Assembly (NCBI GenBank): GCA_021325255.1
Contig: JAJPHP010000054.1
Coordinates: 75,769 to 139,768 of the forward strand
Direction: 5' to 3'
Source: Nitrososphaerota archaeon
GTDB taxonomy: Archaea > Thermoproteota > Nitrososphaeria > Nitrososphaerales > CADDZS01
DNA length: 64,000 bases
Positions 27,679 through 35,863 of this stretch are shown piece after piece. The first letter of the stretch is position 1. Each line of letters begins with the position of its first letter. Under the pieces are notes generated by a model, which searched no databases, was not told the DNA's origin, and saw nothing but the letters and a program-made list of their open reading frames with translations. The translations under genes and the position numbers were made by a program.

Positions 27679-28245
27679 TCACAAGATCAGCTGGTAAAAG
27701 ACGTCGTCCTCCCACCTTGAGAACTTGAATCCGACTTGTTTCAATCGCCCAGAGAATTCAAATCCAAGTTGCTCGTGCAACCTGATGCTGGGCTCGTTGC
27801 TGCCGGCGATGCAGGCAATGATCGCGTGATAACCTAGCTCTTTTGCCCGAGCGATAATCTCTTTCATCAACATGAACGCTATCCCCTTTCTCCTGAAATC
27901 TTTGTGTACGTAGATGGAATTCTCCACGGTCCCCGCATATCCTCCGGAGTGTCTGAATGGAGAGATGCAACAATACCCCGCGACTGTCCCGCTTTCTGCT
28001 TCGGCCACCAGTAGCGGATACCTTCCCCTGTGACTTGCAAACCAAGGCTGTCTTTCCTCGAGGGTCAAAGGCTCGAGTTGAAAGGTTGCGGTGGAAGTTC
28101 GGACCGTGTAATTGTAGATATCGAGAAGTTCCGGGAGGTCCTCTGTCTGGGCTTCTCTGATCTTGATAGGCGCATCTATCGATTTCCTTTCTTCTGGTTC
28201 GCCTTGGCTTTCTTGGTTTGACAGCACTTCGACTAATATGCACAT
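27679..28245 (-). CDS. GNAT acetyltransferase, phosphinothricin-acetyltransferase-like
   Basis: This full GNAT domain of the Pat/bar type carries IREAQTEDLPELLDIYNYTV, then LEERQPWFASHRGRYPLLVAE and ENSIYVHKDFRRKGIAFMLM, which is the acetyl-CoA loop (RRKGIA). LHEQLGFEFSGRLKQVGFKF near the C-terminus is characteristic of that subgroup. Relatives acetylate phosphinothricin, methionine sulfoximine or other amino acids. ATG 28275 overlaps a TATA box, so ATG 28245, about 30 bases downstream, is preferred. Confidence 0.85.
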   Translation of the reverse strand: MCILVEVLSNQESQGEPEERKSIDAPIKIREAQTEDLPELLDIYNYTVRTSTATFQLEPLTLEERQPWFASHRGRYPLLVAEAESGTVAGYCCISPFRHSGGYAGTVENSIYVHKDFRRKGIAFMLMKEIIARAKELGYHAIIACIAGSNEPSIRLHEQLGFEFSGRLKQVGFKFSRWEDDVFYQLIL

Positions 28246-28272
28246 CTGAGGCAGAAAAGAGGACAGTTGCCA

Positions 28273-28282
28273 CATATATAGC
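28273..28282 (-). promoter_or_regulatory. TATA box for the Pat-like acetyltransferase
   Basis: On the minus strand the sequence GCTATATATG lies about 30 bases before ATG 28245. It overlaps the first possible ATG at 28275, which therefore cannot be in the transcript. Confidence 0.5.
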
Positions 28283-28682
28283 TATTGGAATAGGACAATT
28301 GTCTAGTAACATGCCCATGGATTCTACACCTGTTCGCTAGGTCTGGAGAATCGCGCAGCGCCTATTTTTCCCCCTTTTTGCATGACCCTCAACGCTCAGT
28401 GACCTTGCTCATCTTTTTGGGGGACAATGCATGTGAAGCTTGGCGAGTTGCACTGACCCAGTAATGCAACTCAGAAAGTATCAAGAAGAATGGAACGCTG
28501 CAGTAGTAGACCAAGGCCATATCGTGCCTTGAAGAATATCAAAAATTTGAAGTGAAAGTTACAATAATCCGGTTGGCGGGTTTTTCTTACTTCTTCCCTC
28601 TTTTTCTCTCCCCGCCAACTCTATGTGTGGGCATATTCTGGACTTTTCTTGCCGATTATTTTGAAGCGATTGACTTCGCACC
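28283..28682. other. Gene-free stretch
   Basis: About 400 bases upstream of the acetyltransferase. A 67-codon plus-strand frame overlaps the membrane-protein gene and is hydrophobic only because of composition. I see no other feature. Confidence 0.35.
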
Positions 28683-28946
28683 CTATGCCGGAATTTCCAT
28701 CCTCTTCCTCTCTTCGAGTGTTGGAGCCTCAACTGGCCTCCTCATGAAGTATTGACCACCTAATAGGACCGCAATGCCAACAACCAGTGCTGCAATTCCG
28801 CCCCAGAATACGTTGAAGTTAAAGCTCCACCACGCGGCGGTGAATGGGTTGTATCCAGTAGCGACTAGCCCATAGATGCCGAGTCCAACTCCTACCACAA
28901 TGAGCGCGACCCCAACCCATCTGGTTATATCTCTCGCATTTGCCAT
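28683..28946 (-). CDS. Small two-helix membrane protein
   Basis: The 87-residue protein has two clear membrane segments (about residues 10-30 and 46-66). A short loop rich in Trp, Phe and Asn (NPFTAAWWSFNFNVFWG) joins them, and a charged cytoplasmic tail follows. No family is recognised. The TATA-like ATTTAATATT at about 28992-29001 on the minus strand lies about 45-55 bases before ATG 28946, which supports expression. Confidence 0.65.
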   Translation of the reverse strand: MANARDITRWVGVALIVVGVGLGIYGLVATGYNPFTAAWWSFNFNVFWGGIAALVVGIAVLLGGQYFMRRPVEAPTLEERKRMEIPA

Positions 28947-29522
28947 ATCTTATTTTTCACCTCTCGTTGAGATCTATTAGATCTGTCGGGAATATTAAAT
29001 CCGGGACACGATTATCGGAATTGATAATGAGTGCTTCTACCATTTTTGCAAATCACAACAGAATAGTCAGGATTTAGAGACATTGGATAAACCAGGAACG
29101 TCCAATATCAAGGGAGCTTTTGAGCTAATCAGATCAAAGACAAATGAAAATCGGACAGCAAATCCCGCGCTGCATATTCTGTTTTCCAGCGTAGGAGGCC
29201 AACCATGATCTTTTGTGGTTTAATCGTTGGATAAGTAACAGCGATACCTGTACAACTTATGGAAAAGATCGCTTAACTTAAATCCTCGCGCTTTCATTTT
29301 ACGCACCGTTCGGAAGCGCAGATTGCGCGGAATCTTTTCTCCCCAATCCGATAATCTTGAAGGCTGTTCTCGGAATTATTCTGAGCGCCAGTGCGACTAT
29401 TTTTCTCCCAAACGAAATCGCCTTCGCACTTCAATCCATCCCGGAATACTTTCGCGGACAACGCAAGGTCTCAGTGTGCTCCCTTACAAACTAATCCACA
29501 ACACTCTTTTCTTTGAGCTTGG
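28947..29522. other. Gene-free region upstream of gap
   Basis: Promoter-like A/T-rich strings occur near 28992-29002 (minus) and 29274-29283 (plus). A 67-codon plus-strand frame at 29323-29526 overlaps the gap start and lacks protein-like composition. I see no RNA gene or repeat. Confidence 0.4.
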
Positions 29523-29540
29523 ATGATACCTACTCATATC

Positions 29541-30563
29541 ATGAGCATCCGCGTCGCTGTGAATGGCCTCGGCCGTACGGGAAGGCAGTTTTTCCGAGCG
29601 TGCCTGAATGACAAAGAGTTCGGGAAGAGCTTTGATGTCGTCGCTTTCAACGACCTAGTGGATCCCGCTTCCCTAGCATACTTTTTCAAGTACGATTCAG
29701 TCCACGGGACTCTCGAAAAAAGAGTCGCTCATGGAGAAGGTTACATCGAAGTAGACGGAAGGAGGTACGCGGTCCTGAACGTAAATTCGCCAGACAAGCT
29801 TCCCTGGTCGAGCCTCGGCGTGGATGTGGTCGTTGAAAGCACGGGGCTATTCACCTCAAGGCAGCTCAGCGAAGGTCACTTGAAAGCTGGCGCCAAGAGA
29901 GTCCTCATCTCCGCCCCCGCAAAGCAACCTGATGTTACGCTCGTCCCCGGAGTGAACATGGATAGGTTCGATCCCAAGAATCACACAATTATATCTGCGG
30001 CATCGTGCACTACGAACTGCCTTGCTCCCATGCTCAAGGTCCTGCTCGAACGCTACGGCGTGAAGAGAGGGTTCATGAGCACCGTCCACGCCTACACCAA
30101 CGACCAGCGAGTCCTCGATCTGATGCACAAGAGCCTGAGGAGGTCAAGAGCAGCAAGCGTTTCGATAATCCCCACAACCACGGGGGCAGCGACTGCCATA
30201 GGCGACGTCCTTCCAGAGCTCAAGGGGAAGATGGACGGGACTGCTTTCAGGGTTCCCGTACCCGACGGCTCGATAATCGACCTGACAGCCGAGCTTGCAA
30301 GAGAGACAACCGCGGAAGAGATCAACGAGTCCTACATGGAGAGCGCCAGGGGTGCTCTGAACGGAATTCTCAAATACACTGAGGACCCCATAGTTTCAGC
30401 CGACATAATCGGAAATCCGAGCTCGTGCATAATCGACGGCGGTGGCACCTCGGTGCTCGCTGAGAAAGGGAATTTCGTGAAAATCCTCGGCTGGTACGAC
30501 AACGAGTGGGGATACGCAAACAGACTCGTTGACATTATCAAGTACATCGCGCGAAACCTCTAG
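29541..30563 (+). CDS. gap: Glyceraldehyde-3-phosphate dehydrogenase, bacterial-type (class I)
   Basis: This is the phosphorylating GAPDH of the bacterial and eukaryotic type, not the short archaeal type II. The NAD site is VAVNGLGRTGRQ (usually NGFGRIGR). The catalytic Cys is in ASCTTNCLAP near residue 150, and the catalytic His is in MSTVHAYTNDQ. ATGAATAIGDVLPEL and SWYDNE-like GWYDNEWGYA are also present. NAD preference is suggested by the Asp in AFNDL. Length of 340 residues is normal. ATG 29541 starts right at the first strand; ATG 29523 adds six residues. Most archaea use type II GAPDH, so this copy was probably acquired. Confidence 0.92.
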   Translation: MSIRVAVNGLGRTGRQFFRACLNDKEFGKSFDVVAFNDLVDPASLAYFFKYDSVHGTLEKRVAHGEGYIEVDGRRYAVLNVNSPDKLPWSSLGVDVVVESTGLFTSRQLSEGHLKAGAKRVLISAPAKQPDVTLVPGVNMDRFDPKNHTIISAASCTTNCLAPMLKVLLERYGVKRGFMSTVHAYTNDQRVLDLMHKSLRRSRAASVSIIPTTTGAATAIGDVLPELKGKMDGTAFRVPVPDGSIIDLTAELARETTAEEINESYMESARGALNGILKYTEDPIVSADIIGNPSSCIIDGGGTSVLAEKGNFVKILGWYDNEWGYANRLVDIIKYIARNL

Positions 30564-30568
30564 TATTT

Positions 30569-30781
30569 CTAGAGCGCGAACTTGCTGTTCTCTCCCGGAT
30601 TCATAATCGAAGTAGAATCTCTGAATCCGAGTTTAATCGGAAGAGCTCGCCCGGGCGAACTCGTGACCTGAAGTTCGTTCTCTGTAATGTCGATGTCTAT
30701 CAAGTGGCCTCGGTAAAGTATCTCTAACTTCAGCCTGCCTAACTCCCTAGGGAGGAGCGGGTTGAGCCACGGCACGATGCC
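30569..30781 (-). pseudogene. C-terminal remnant of a GH65-type glycoside phosphorylase/hydrolase
   Basis: The minus-strand frame ending at 30569 reads LNPLLPRELGRLKLEILYRG and then HLIDIDITENELQVTSS. This is the C-terminal beta domain of glycoside hydrolase family 65 (trehalose/maltose/kojibiose phosphorylases; family consensus NPxLPxxWxxLxFxIxYRG). Only about 70 residues of a protein that normally has 700-800 remain. The reading frame meets the truncated plus-strand TPR gene head-on near 30755-30790, so everything upstream was lost. The identification rests on motif recall rather than a database search. Confidence 0.6.
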
Positions 30782-30787
30782 TACAGC

Positions 30788-31731
30788 ATGTACATGAAGG
30801 CTTCGCAACTGCTGTATGGCGGAAGCAAAGATGGCGCGGAGCAGGCCATTGCACTACTTGAGCAAGCGGTCTTGAGGGATCCGAGTTTCGTTCGCGCCCA
30901 CGTGGCACTCGCCTACGGGTGGTGGCAGATTGGCAACAATGGGTACGAAGACTTTGATTTTGCGGTCACAAAGGCGGAAGACGCTGCTTTGAAGGCTCTT
31001 CAATTAGGACCAGACATCGCCGAATCTCACGCTGCGATTGCCAACGTCTATTCCCTCACGGATAGGTTTGAAGACTCAATTGTCGAAGCCGAAAAGGCGA
31101 TCCAGATAAATCCAAATTTGCTCAGGTGTATGAAACTCTTGCAACCGAGCGCGTTACCCTCGGACAGTTGCACAAGGCGCTTGACGCGTCTATTAGGACG
31201 CACGAGCTCGATCCCCTGTCGATGCGCGCGGCTGCCAGCCTGTCTTTGTGTTACCAGCTAGTTGGAGGAGAAGAGGAGGCGCTCGATGTTTTAATCAAGC
31301 TCAGGGACATTGATCTCAAGCCCGCAGAGGTCTACCTGTGGCTCTCCCTTTACTACATTTCAAGGAGAGATATCGAGAGTGCCCAGGAGGCGTTGGACAC
31401 CGGAACAAATCTCGACCCGGAACACAAATTCCTACGCGTTTGTCAGGGTGCTCTTTATGCTCTTGAAGGTAAGAAAGGCGAGGCTGAGAGGGAATCACAG
31501 ACTCTGTCGAGCAACGAGAATGAGAGTGTACGGCTCTTCGCGCAACTCCTGATACAAACGGCACTAGGGAATTTTGCCGAAGCGTTTGAGGCTCTGAGGA
31601 GAATGGCCGAGAAACACTGCTGGCCATATCACGTAACCTTGCATCCCTTCTACAAGGACCTTCGAAGGGACTCTCGCTTCGGAGATTTCTGCAGGAAGGT
31701 AGGGATAACGACATCCCGTAAGGGTGAATGA
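30788..31731 (+). pseudogene. TPR-repeat protein, N-terminally truncated and frameshifted
   Basis: Two overlapping frames (30788-31261 and 31126-31731) together make one tetratricopeptide protein. The first has AIALLEQAVLRDPSFVRAHV and EAEKAIQINPNL. The second continues with AQVYETLATERVTLGQLHKA and ASIRTHELDPLSM. The switch lies near 31115-31122, and adding one T in the AAATTTG run would restore one frame (PNFAQVYE). The N-terminus begins inside a domain (DAYSMYMKASQLLYGG is usually internal in cyclase- or CadC-type TPR proteins). Original role: a protein-binding scaffold. It may be a sequencing error, but the truncation also argues for decay. Confidence 0.65.
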
Positions 31732-31761
31732 CAAGGACGATTGCCAGTAAAGACGTGCCCA

Positions 31762-32738
31762 TTACGCGCGACTTGCAATCATTCTCTCAATCTCGTTGTC
31801 GAGCCAGTCGGAGACCAAAATGTATTCTCTTATGAACCCCATCCTTGTTTGGGCGACGCCATCTTGATCGTTGACCCATTCGAGAAGAATCTCAGGTTCA
31901 GTGACATTACTGCAGGCGAAATTGAACACAGAAGCCGCCTTTCCCGACGTCGCAGAGTAGAACAGCTTCTCAATCCTAGATGCAATGATCGGATCGAGTT
32001 TCGATTTTCTCCTCTCATCCTTGTACGAAACGATGAGGCTACAGAGGAGTGCGTCTGATTTCTGAAAGTCGAGTCTGAGCATGTGGAAGAAGGCGTTCTT
32101 ATCTGTCATGCTAGTAATCCTCCTCTCTACCGTTCGGACTGAAACGCCTATTTCGCTGGCGATATGATTTAGGCTCTTTCTCGGATTCTTCCTAAGGGAC
32201 TTTAATATCATAAGATCCGTCTTATTGGGCACTAGATTACATCTATGGAACCCGAGTGCGTCCAAATTTCGGAGTATCAGGGGATCATCGCAGCCTGCAA
32301 CCGAGGATACCAGTTGTGTCCTTCTCGACACTGCCGACTCGTCTTCGCAGAAAATCAAGACCTGCATGCTATCTCCCTGCAAGTCCAAAATCAATAACAC
32401 GCCATCGACGAGTTTTATCTGCGAAATTACCGTTCGCTTTCTTCTCTCGTGGTCTGCAACTTTCAACACAACCCTGACGGCTCGCGGCCAATCAGGTATG
32501 GATTCAAGATCAGCTCGCCCCCCTTGATCAGTCCAACTTGCTCGGCGCGCCTAATCCTTCGCCGAATGGTCTCTTCGTCGACCCCGAGCTTTCGAGCTAT
32601 CCTAGAGTAGGACTGCCTAATGTCCCATTGATAGTGTCCCTCTGGCCCAGAGAACTCTCTAATTATGCCAGCATCAAGACTGTCCAAGGCGCAACGAGAC
32701 CTGCGGCAAACCCGACATAAGTCTATTGGATTTGTCAA
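31762..32738 (-). pseudogene. Double-HTH Lrp/AsnC-like regulator, frameshifted
   Basis: The N-terminal frame (32463-32738, TTG start) holds the first HTH (SRIARKLGVDEETIRRRIRR). The C-terminal frame (31762-32469) holds a second HTH (HIASEIGVSVRTVERRI) and a ligand-like tail ending in VSDWLDNEIERMI. Joined, they align end to end with the intact 315-residue regulator at 35.9-36.8 kb, which has VAKKLGVDEETVRNRI and VFDWLETEVDRRV. The break is near 32474-32480, after LIGREPS, and one missing base would reconnect it to RVVLKVADHE. As it stands, two separate polypeptides would be made. Confidence 0.7.
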
Positions 32739-32796
32739 AAGTGACGCTTATAGTGAGGGGCCGATTTATCTCTCGACGCCTGGATATGCAAGCCCT

Positions 32797-33216
32797 ATGA
32801 CACAAATTAACCCATATCTGAGATTCGACGCAAAGTGCCGTGAGGCGATGAGGTTCTACCAGGAGTGCCTTGGTGGAGGAGATCTGCAACTTACTACTGT
32901 GGGAGAGTCAGCGATGGCAAAGCAAATGCCTGCTGAGATGCAGCAGCAGATCATGCACGCAAACCTGACCAAGGGAAGGCTTACCCTTCTTGGTTCAGAC
33001 ATGGTAGGCCCCGAAGGGCTAGTGAGAGGAAACTCGTTTGTTCTTCAGGTAGAGTGCGACAGTGAGGATGAAATAAGGACCTTGTATTCAAAGCTTTCAT
33101 CTGGTGGAAAAGCAACTTATCCAATTTCTCCATCGTTTTGGGGCGGCCTGTACGGACAGCTGATAGACAAGTACGGGAATGGATGGATGCTCAACTACCA
33201 GAAGCCTGCAAAGTGA
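32797..33216 (+). CDS. VOC-family protein (PhnB/glyoxalase-like)
   Basis: The 139-residue protein belongs to the vicinal oxygen chelate superfamily, PhnB subgroup. It carries NPYLRFDAKCREAMRFYQECL at the N-terminus, GGDLQLTTVGES, HANLTKGRLTLLGSD and SFWGGLYGQLIDKYGNGWML. PhnB-like proteins of this type usually lack the full metal site of glyoxalase I and have no proven reaction. ATG 32797 begins at the first strand, about 45 bases after a TATA-like CTTATAGT. The upstream part of the frame has no family resemblance. It is divergent from the broken AsnC-like gene. Confidence 0.85.
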   Translation: MTQINPYLRFDAKCREAMRFYQECLGGGDLQLTTVGESAMAKQMPAEMQQQIMHANLTKGRLTLLGSDMVGPEGLVRGNSFVLQVECDSEDEIRTLYSKLSSGGKATYPISPSFWGGLYGQLIDKYGNGWMLNYQKPAK

Positions 33217-33227
33217 GAAACAAAGTC

Positions 33228-33458
33228 ATGACATACAAGGCGTACATAGATAACATTCAAGCGAAGACGGGCAAGACGCCCGAAGACTTTCGAAAGGTGG
33301 CAAAGGAGAAGGGTCTAGTCAAGTACGGCGAACTTCTCAAATGGCTCAAGACCGAGTGCGGCCTGGGCCACGGCCACGCCAACGCGATAATCCTCTACAT
33401 ACAGAATCCGGAAGTGGCTAAGAAAAAGATGCTGGAAGACGCCAGAAATGAGAGATGA
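33228..33458 (+). CDS. DUF4287 small protein
   Basis: The 76-residue protein matches the DUF4287 helical domain: MTYKAYIDNIQAKTGKTPED, then FRKVAKEKGL, then LLKWLKTECGLGHGHANAI. It is a DNA-free helical fold of unknown function that often sits beside DUF1801, SRPBCC and VOC genes. The frame opens at 33138, inside the previous gene, but ATG 33228 is 12 bases after the VOC stop and starts the domain. It is intact. Confidence 0.8.
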   Translation: MTYKAYIDNIQAKTGKTPEDFRKVAKEKGLVKYGELLKWLKTECGLGHGHANAIILYIQNPEVAKKKMLEDARNER

Positions 33459-33528
33459 ATCAATTAAAGGATCGCAAAGGACCTCAAGAAAGAGAGTCTT
33501 CTAGGAAAAGCTCTGTGTGCAAATCAGC

Positions 33529-33909
33529 ATGACTCCAAGGATTAAACAACCGGTAACCATTGGCGAATATATTTCAACGTGTCCAACCGAAGCCCAGAAG
33601 CTTCTTGAAAAAATGCGCCAGACAATCAAAGAATCGGCCCCCGGAGCTGAAGAAACAATCAGCTATCAGATACCCACGTTCAGACTGAATGGCCAAAACT
33701 TGGTGCATTTTGCAGCGTTCAAGGACCACATTAGTTTCTTTCCTACTTCCTCGGGCAGAGAGGCATTCAGCAAAGAGCTGTCTGGGTACAAGGGAGGAAG
33801 AGGTACAATCCAGTTTCCACTCGGCAAGCCAATCCCATTTGCTCTTGTGCGAAAAATTGTAAAGTTTAGAGTAAGAGAATGCCAAGGTGCTCGAACGAGT
33901 CGGAAGTAA
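33529..33909 (+). CDS. DUF1801 (YdhG-like) protein
   Basis: A 126-residue DUF1801 protein, the fold of the Bacillus YdhG/frataxin-like iron chaperones. It has TIGEYISTCPTEAQKLLEKM, APGAEETISYQIPTFRLNG, LVHFAAFKDHISFFPTSSG and GGRGTIQFPLGKPIPFALV, all characteristic. ATG 33529 is preferred over GTG 33517. In bacteria, members are linked to iron homeostasis or have no known function. It is intact, with the family's usual length. Confidence 0.85.
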   Translation: MTPRIKQPVTIGEYISTCPTEAQKLLEKMRQTIKESAPGAEETISYQIPTFRLNGQNLVHFAAFKDHISFFPTSSGREAFSKELSGYKGGRGTIQFPLGKPIPFALVRKIVKFRVRECQGARTSRK

Positions 33910-34020
33910 GGAACAATGGTGAGAAAAAGTGTCATCAACGGACCTGGAGACTCGCCATAGACTTGTCGCAGGAACTTTGAGGGACTAGTACAACTCTGTC
34001 TTTTAGGCGACGCATCTGAA

Positions 34021-34450
34021 ATGAACAAACGTCTACTTACAAACGCAGAGATAGAAGTCAAAGCTCCTGCCGAACGCGTTTGGAGCGCTCTCGTCGATCC
34101 TGATTCCATCAAACAGGACATGTTAGGCGCGAACGTTACCTCAGACAGGAAAGAGGACAGTTCAATTACCTGGACAGGCGTTGTCAACGGGGTAAAGTAC
34201 CAAGCCAAGGGGGACTATACAGAGAATTGTCCCGATGCGCAGCATGGGGGATACCCATTACAGCACGTTGTCTGGCTTGCCTGATCTGCCAGAGAATTAT
34301 CATGTTGTTACGATAACACTCTTCGATGGCGGAGAGCATGCGAGGGTATGCGTAACTCAGACAAAGAACGCCTCGGAGGCGGAACACAAGCACGACGAGT
34401 GGGGCTGGAGGATGATTTTGCAATATCTGAAGAAACTTGTCGAAAAATAA
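34021..34450 (+). pseudogene. SRPBCC (AHSA1-like) protein, frameshifted
   Basis: The first frame (34021-34284) gives VKAPAERVWSALVDPDSIKQ and ITWTGVVNGVKYQAKGDYTE. The second (34235-34450) gives THYSTLSGLPDLPENYHVVT and the closing helix EWGWRMILQYLKKLVEK. Together they are one complete START/SRPBCC ligand-binding domain. Removing one base near 34222-34226 restores YTEIVPMRSMGDTHYS. The parts that remain are well conserved, so the lesion is recent or is a sequencing error. Confidence 0.7.
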
Positions 34451-34503
34451 CCTTCCCCAGACTCAAGAGCACGCGTTGAGTATAAGCTTGAAGCTGTCTT
34501 CTC

Positions 34504-35771
34504 TCAACTCTGCAAAGCTCTAGTCTGACGTGTACCAGCATCCTTCATCCTAGTGGCCAAGAGGAGCGCGAAGGGGAGTGCAGTGAAGGCAAGTGAATCC
34601 AGCATTAGAAGGTCCAGAGTCATCTGAGCCGAGAAGCTTGCGAGCATGGACCACATAATCTCCATTGCCAAAGGGCTGAACACGGTGCCTAATCGAGTTG
34701 AGAGGTTGGTCAGAGTACTGGCAGCTCCCATCATTTCCCGCCCTCCTGCACTCATTATGACCGTAGAAATTGGGCTTGAGAAGAGGCCTATGCCCATCCC
34801 TATCAGCAGGAGAATTCCCGCGATAATTAGATCCGAAGTTTTTGCAGTCGCTACAATTGTGAGCGCCAGTGCTCCAACAAGAACTAGACCAGAACCGAGT
34901 AGGATGAACGCCTTTGCTTGGTAGCGATCGGTGAGGTATCCTCCTGCCATTCCCATAGCAGTCATTCCAAGCGGGATAATCAGAAAGATTGATCCTGAAA
35001 GGGCAGCCGGAATGTGCTGTACTCCACTCAGGTCAAATGGCAGGAGGTAGTACAATGCGACGGAGGCGGACACGCTGAAGAAGAAAGCCACTATATCCCA
35101 AAGAGAAACTGTGGCCTGCGTAGCAGGTTGGCCATTTGGGCGTAGACGTTGATAACGTGACCCTGTTTCAGCGGAGCTACACCTCGCAAGCTGAAGACTC
35201 CAAGCGCCAATGCTAGAGCGATTACTGGAATATTCACAAAGAAAACGGACGACCATCCATAACTTGCCAGAAGCAGTCCTCCTATCCCCGGCCCCGCGAT
35301 TCCTCCAAGAGGTACAATCGTCCCGACGATCCCCATCGCCTTCCCCCGTTCTTTCTGGGTGACGACTGCTCCCGCAAGCGCGAATCCCTGCGTGCCAATT
35401 ACAGCGGCAAAACTGCCCTGCACCACGCGGCCGGCCAACAAAACAACAATGTTTGGGGCAAAGGCGCAGATCAGGCTCCCGGCTCCGAAACCGAGGACCG
35501 AGACCATGAAGAGAGGCAGTGAGCGGAACCTGTTGACTAGGGCGCCTGATGGCAGAACGAACAGCGTCAAAGGTATCGCGTAAGCAAGGGTAACGGAAGC
35601 TGCGAGACTATCCGAGAGCTGAAAGTGGCTTGCGATCGGCGGCAATGCAAGTGCCACAATTGTTGCATCCAAGGCGGAAAGGAAAAGCGACAAACCCAGT
35701 GCTACTACGGCGACCCATCTGCGCTTGTAAGGTGCACTTTCTCTTATTTCTTCAATCGTGTTGGAACTCAT
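34504..35771 (-). pseudogene. MFS transporter, frameshifted by a two-base insertion
   Basis: The N-terminal half (to about 35091) has LSLFLSALDATIVALALPPI, then RGKAMGIVGTIVPLGGIAGPGIGGLL, typical of DHA2-type drug/proton antiporters. The C-terminal half in another frame has IVAFFFSVSASVALYYLLP and LLLIGMGIGLFSSPIS. The frame breaks at an ATAT repeat (35092-35096 on the plus strand). Removing one AT restores FLFGIVAFFF. The halves would make about 420 residues with 12-14 helices. ATG 35771 is the likely start. An intact AsnC-like regulator is divergent, so the pair was probably regulator plus exporter. Confidence 0.72.
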
Positions 35772-35863
35772 GGTTAAATTCGCATGAGGTTGAAGGCATG
35801 CGTCACTTCTAAGGAAAGCCCAAACGACGGTCGTGTTTTCGGACAATTTTTATCGTACGGGTA

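Noticed and set aside
30005..30382. 125-codon plus-strand frame within gap
   Set aside because: A shadow in another frame of the clearly conserved GAPDH gene.
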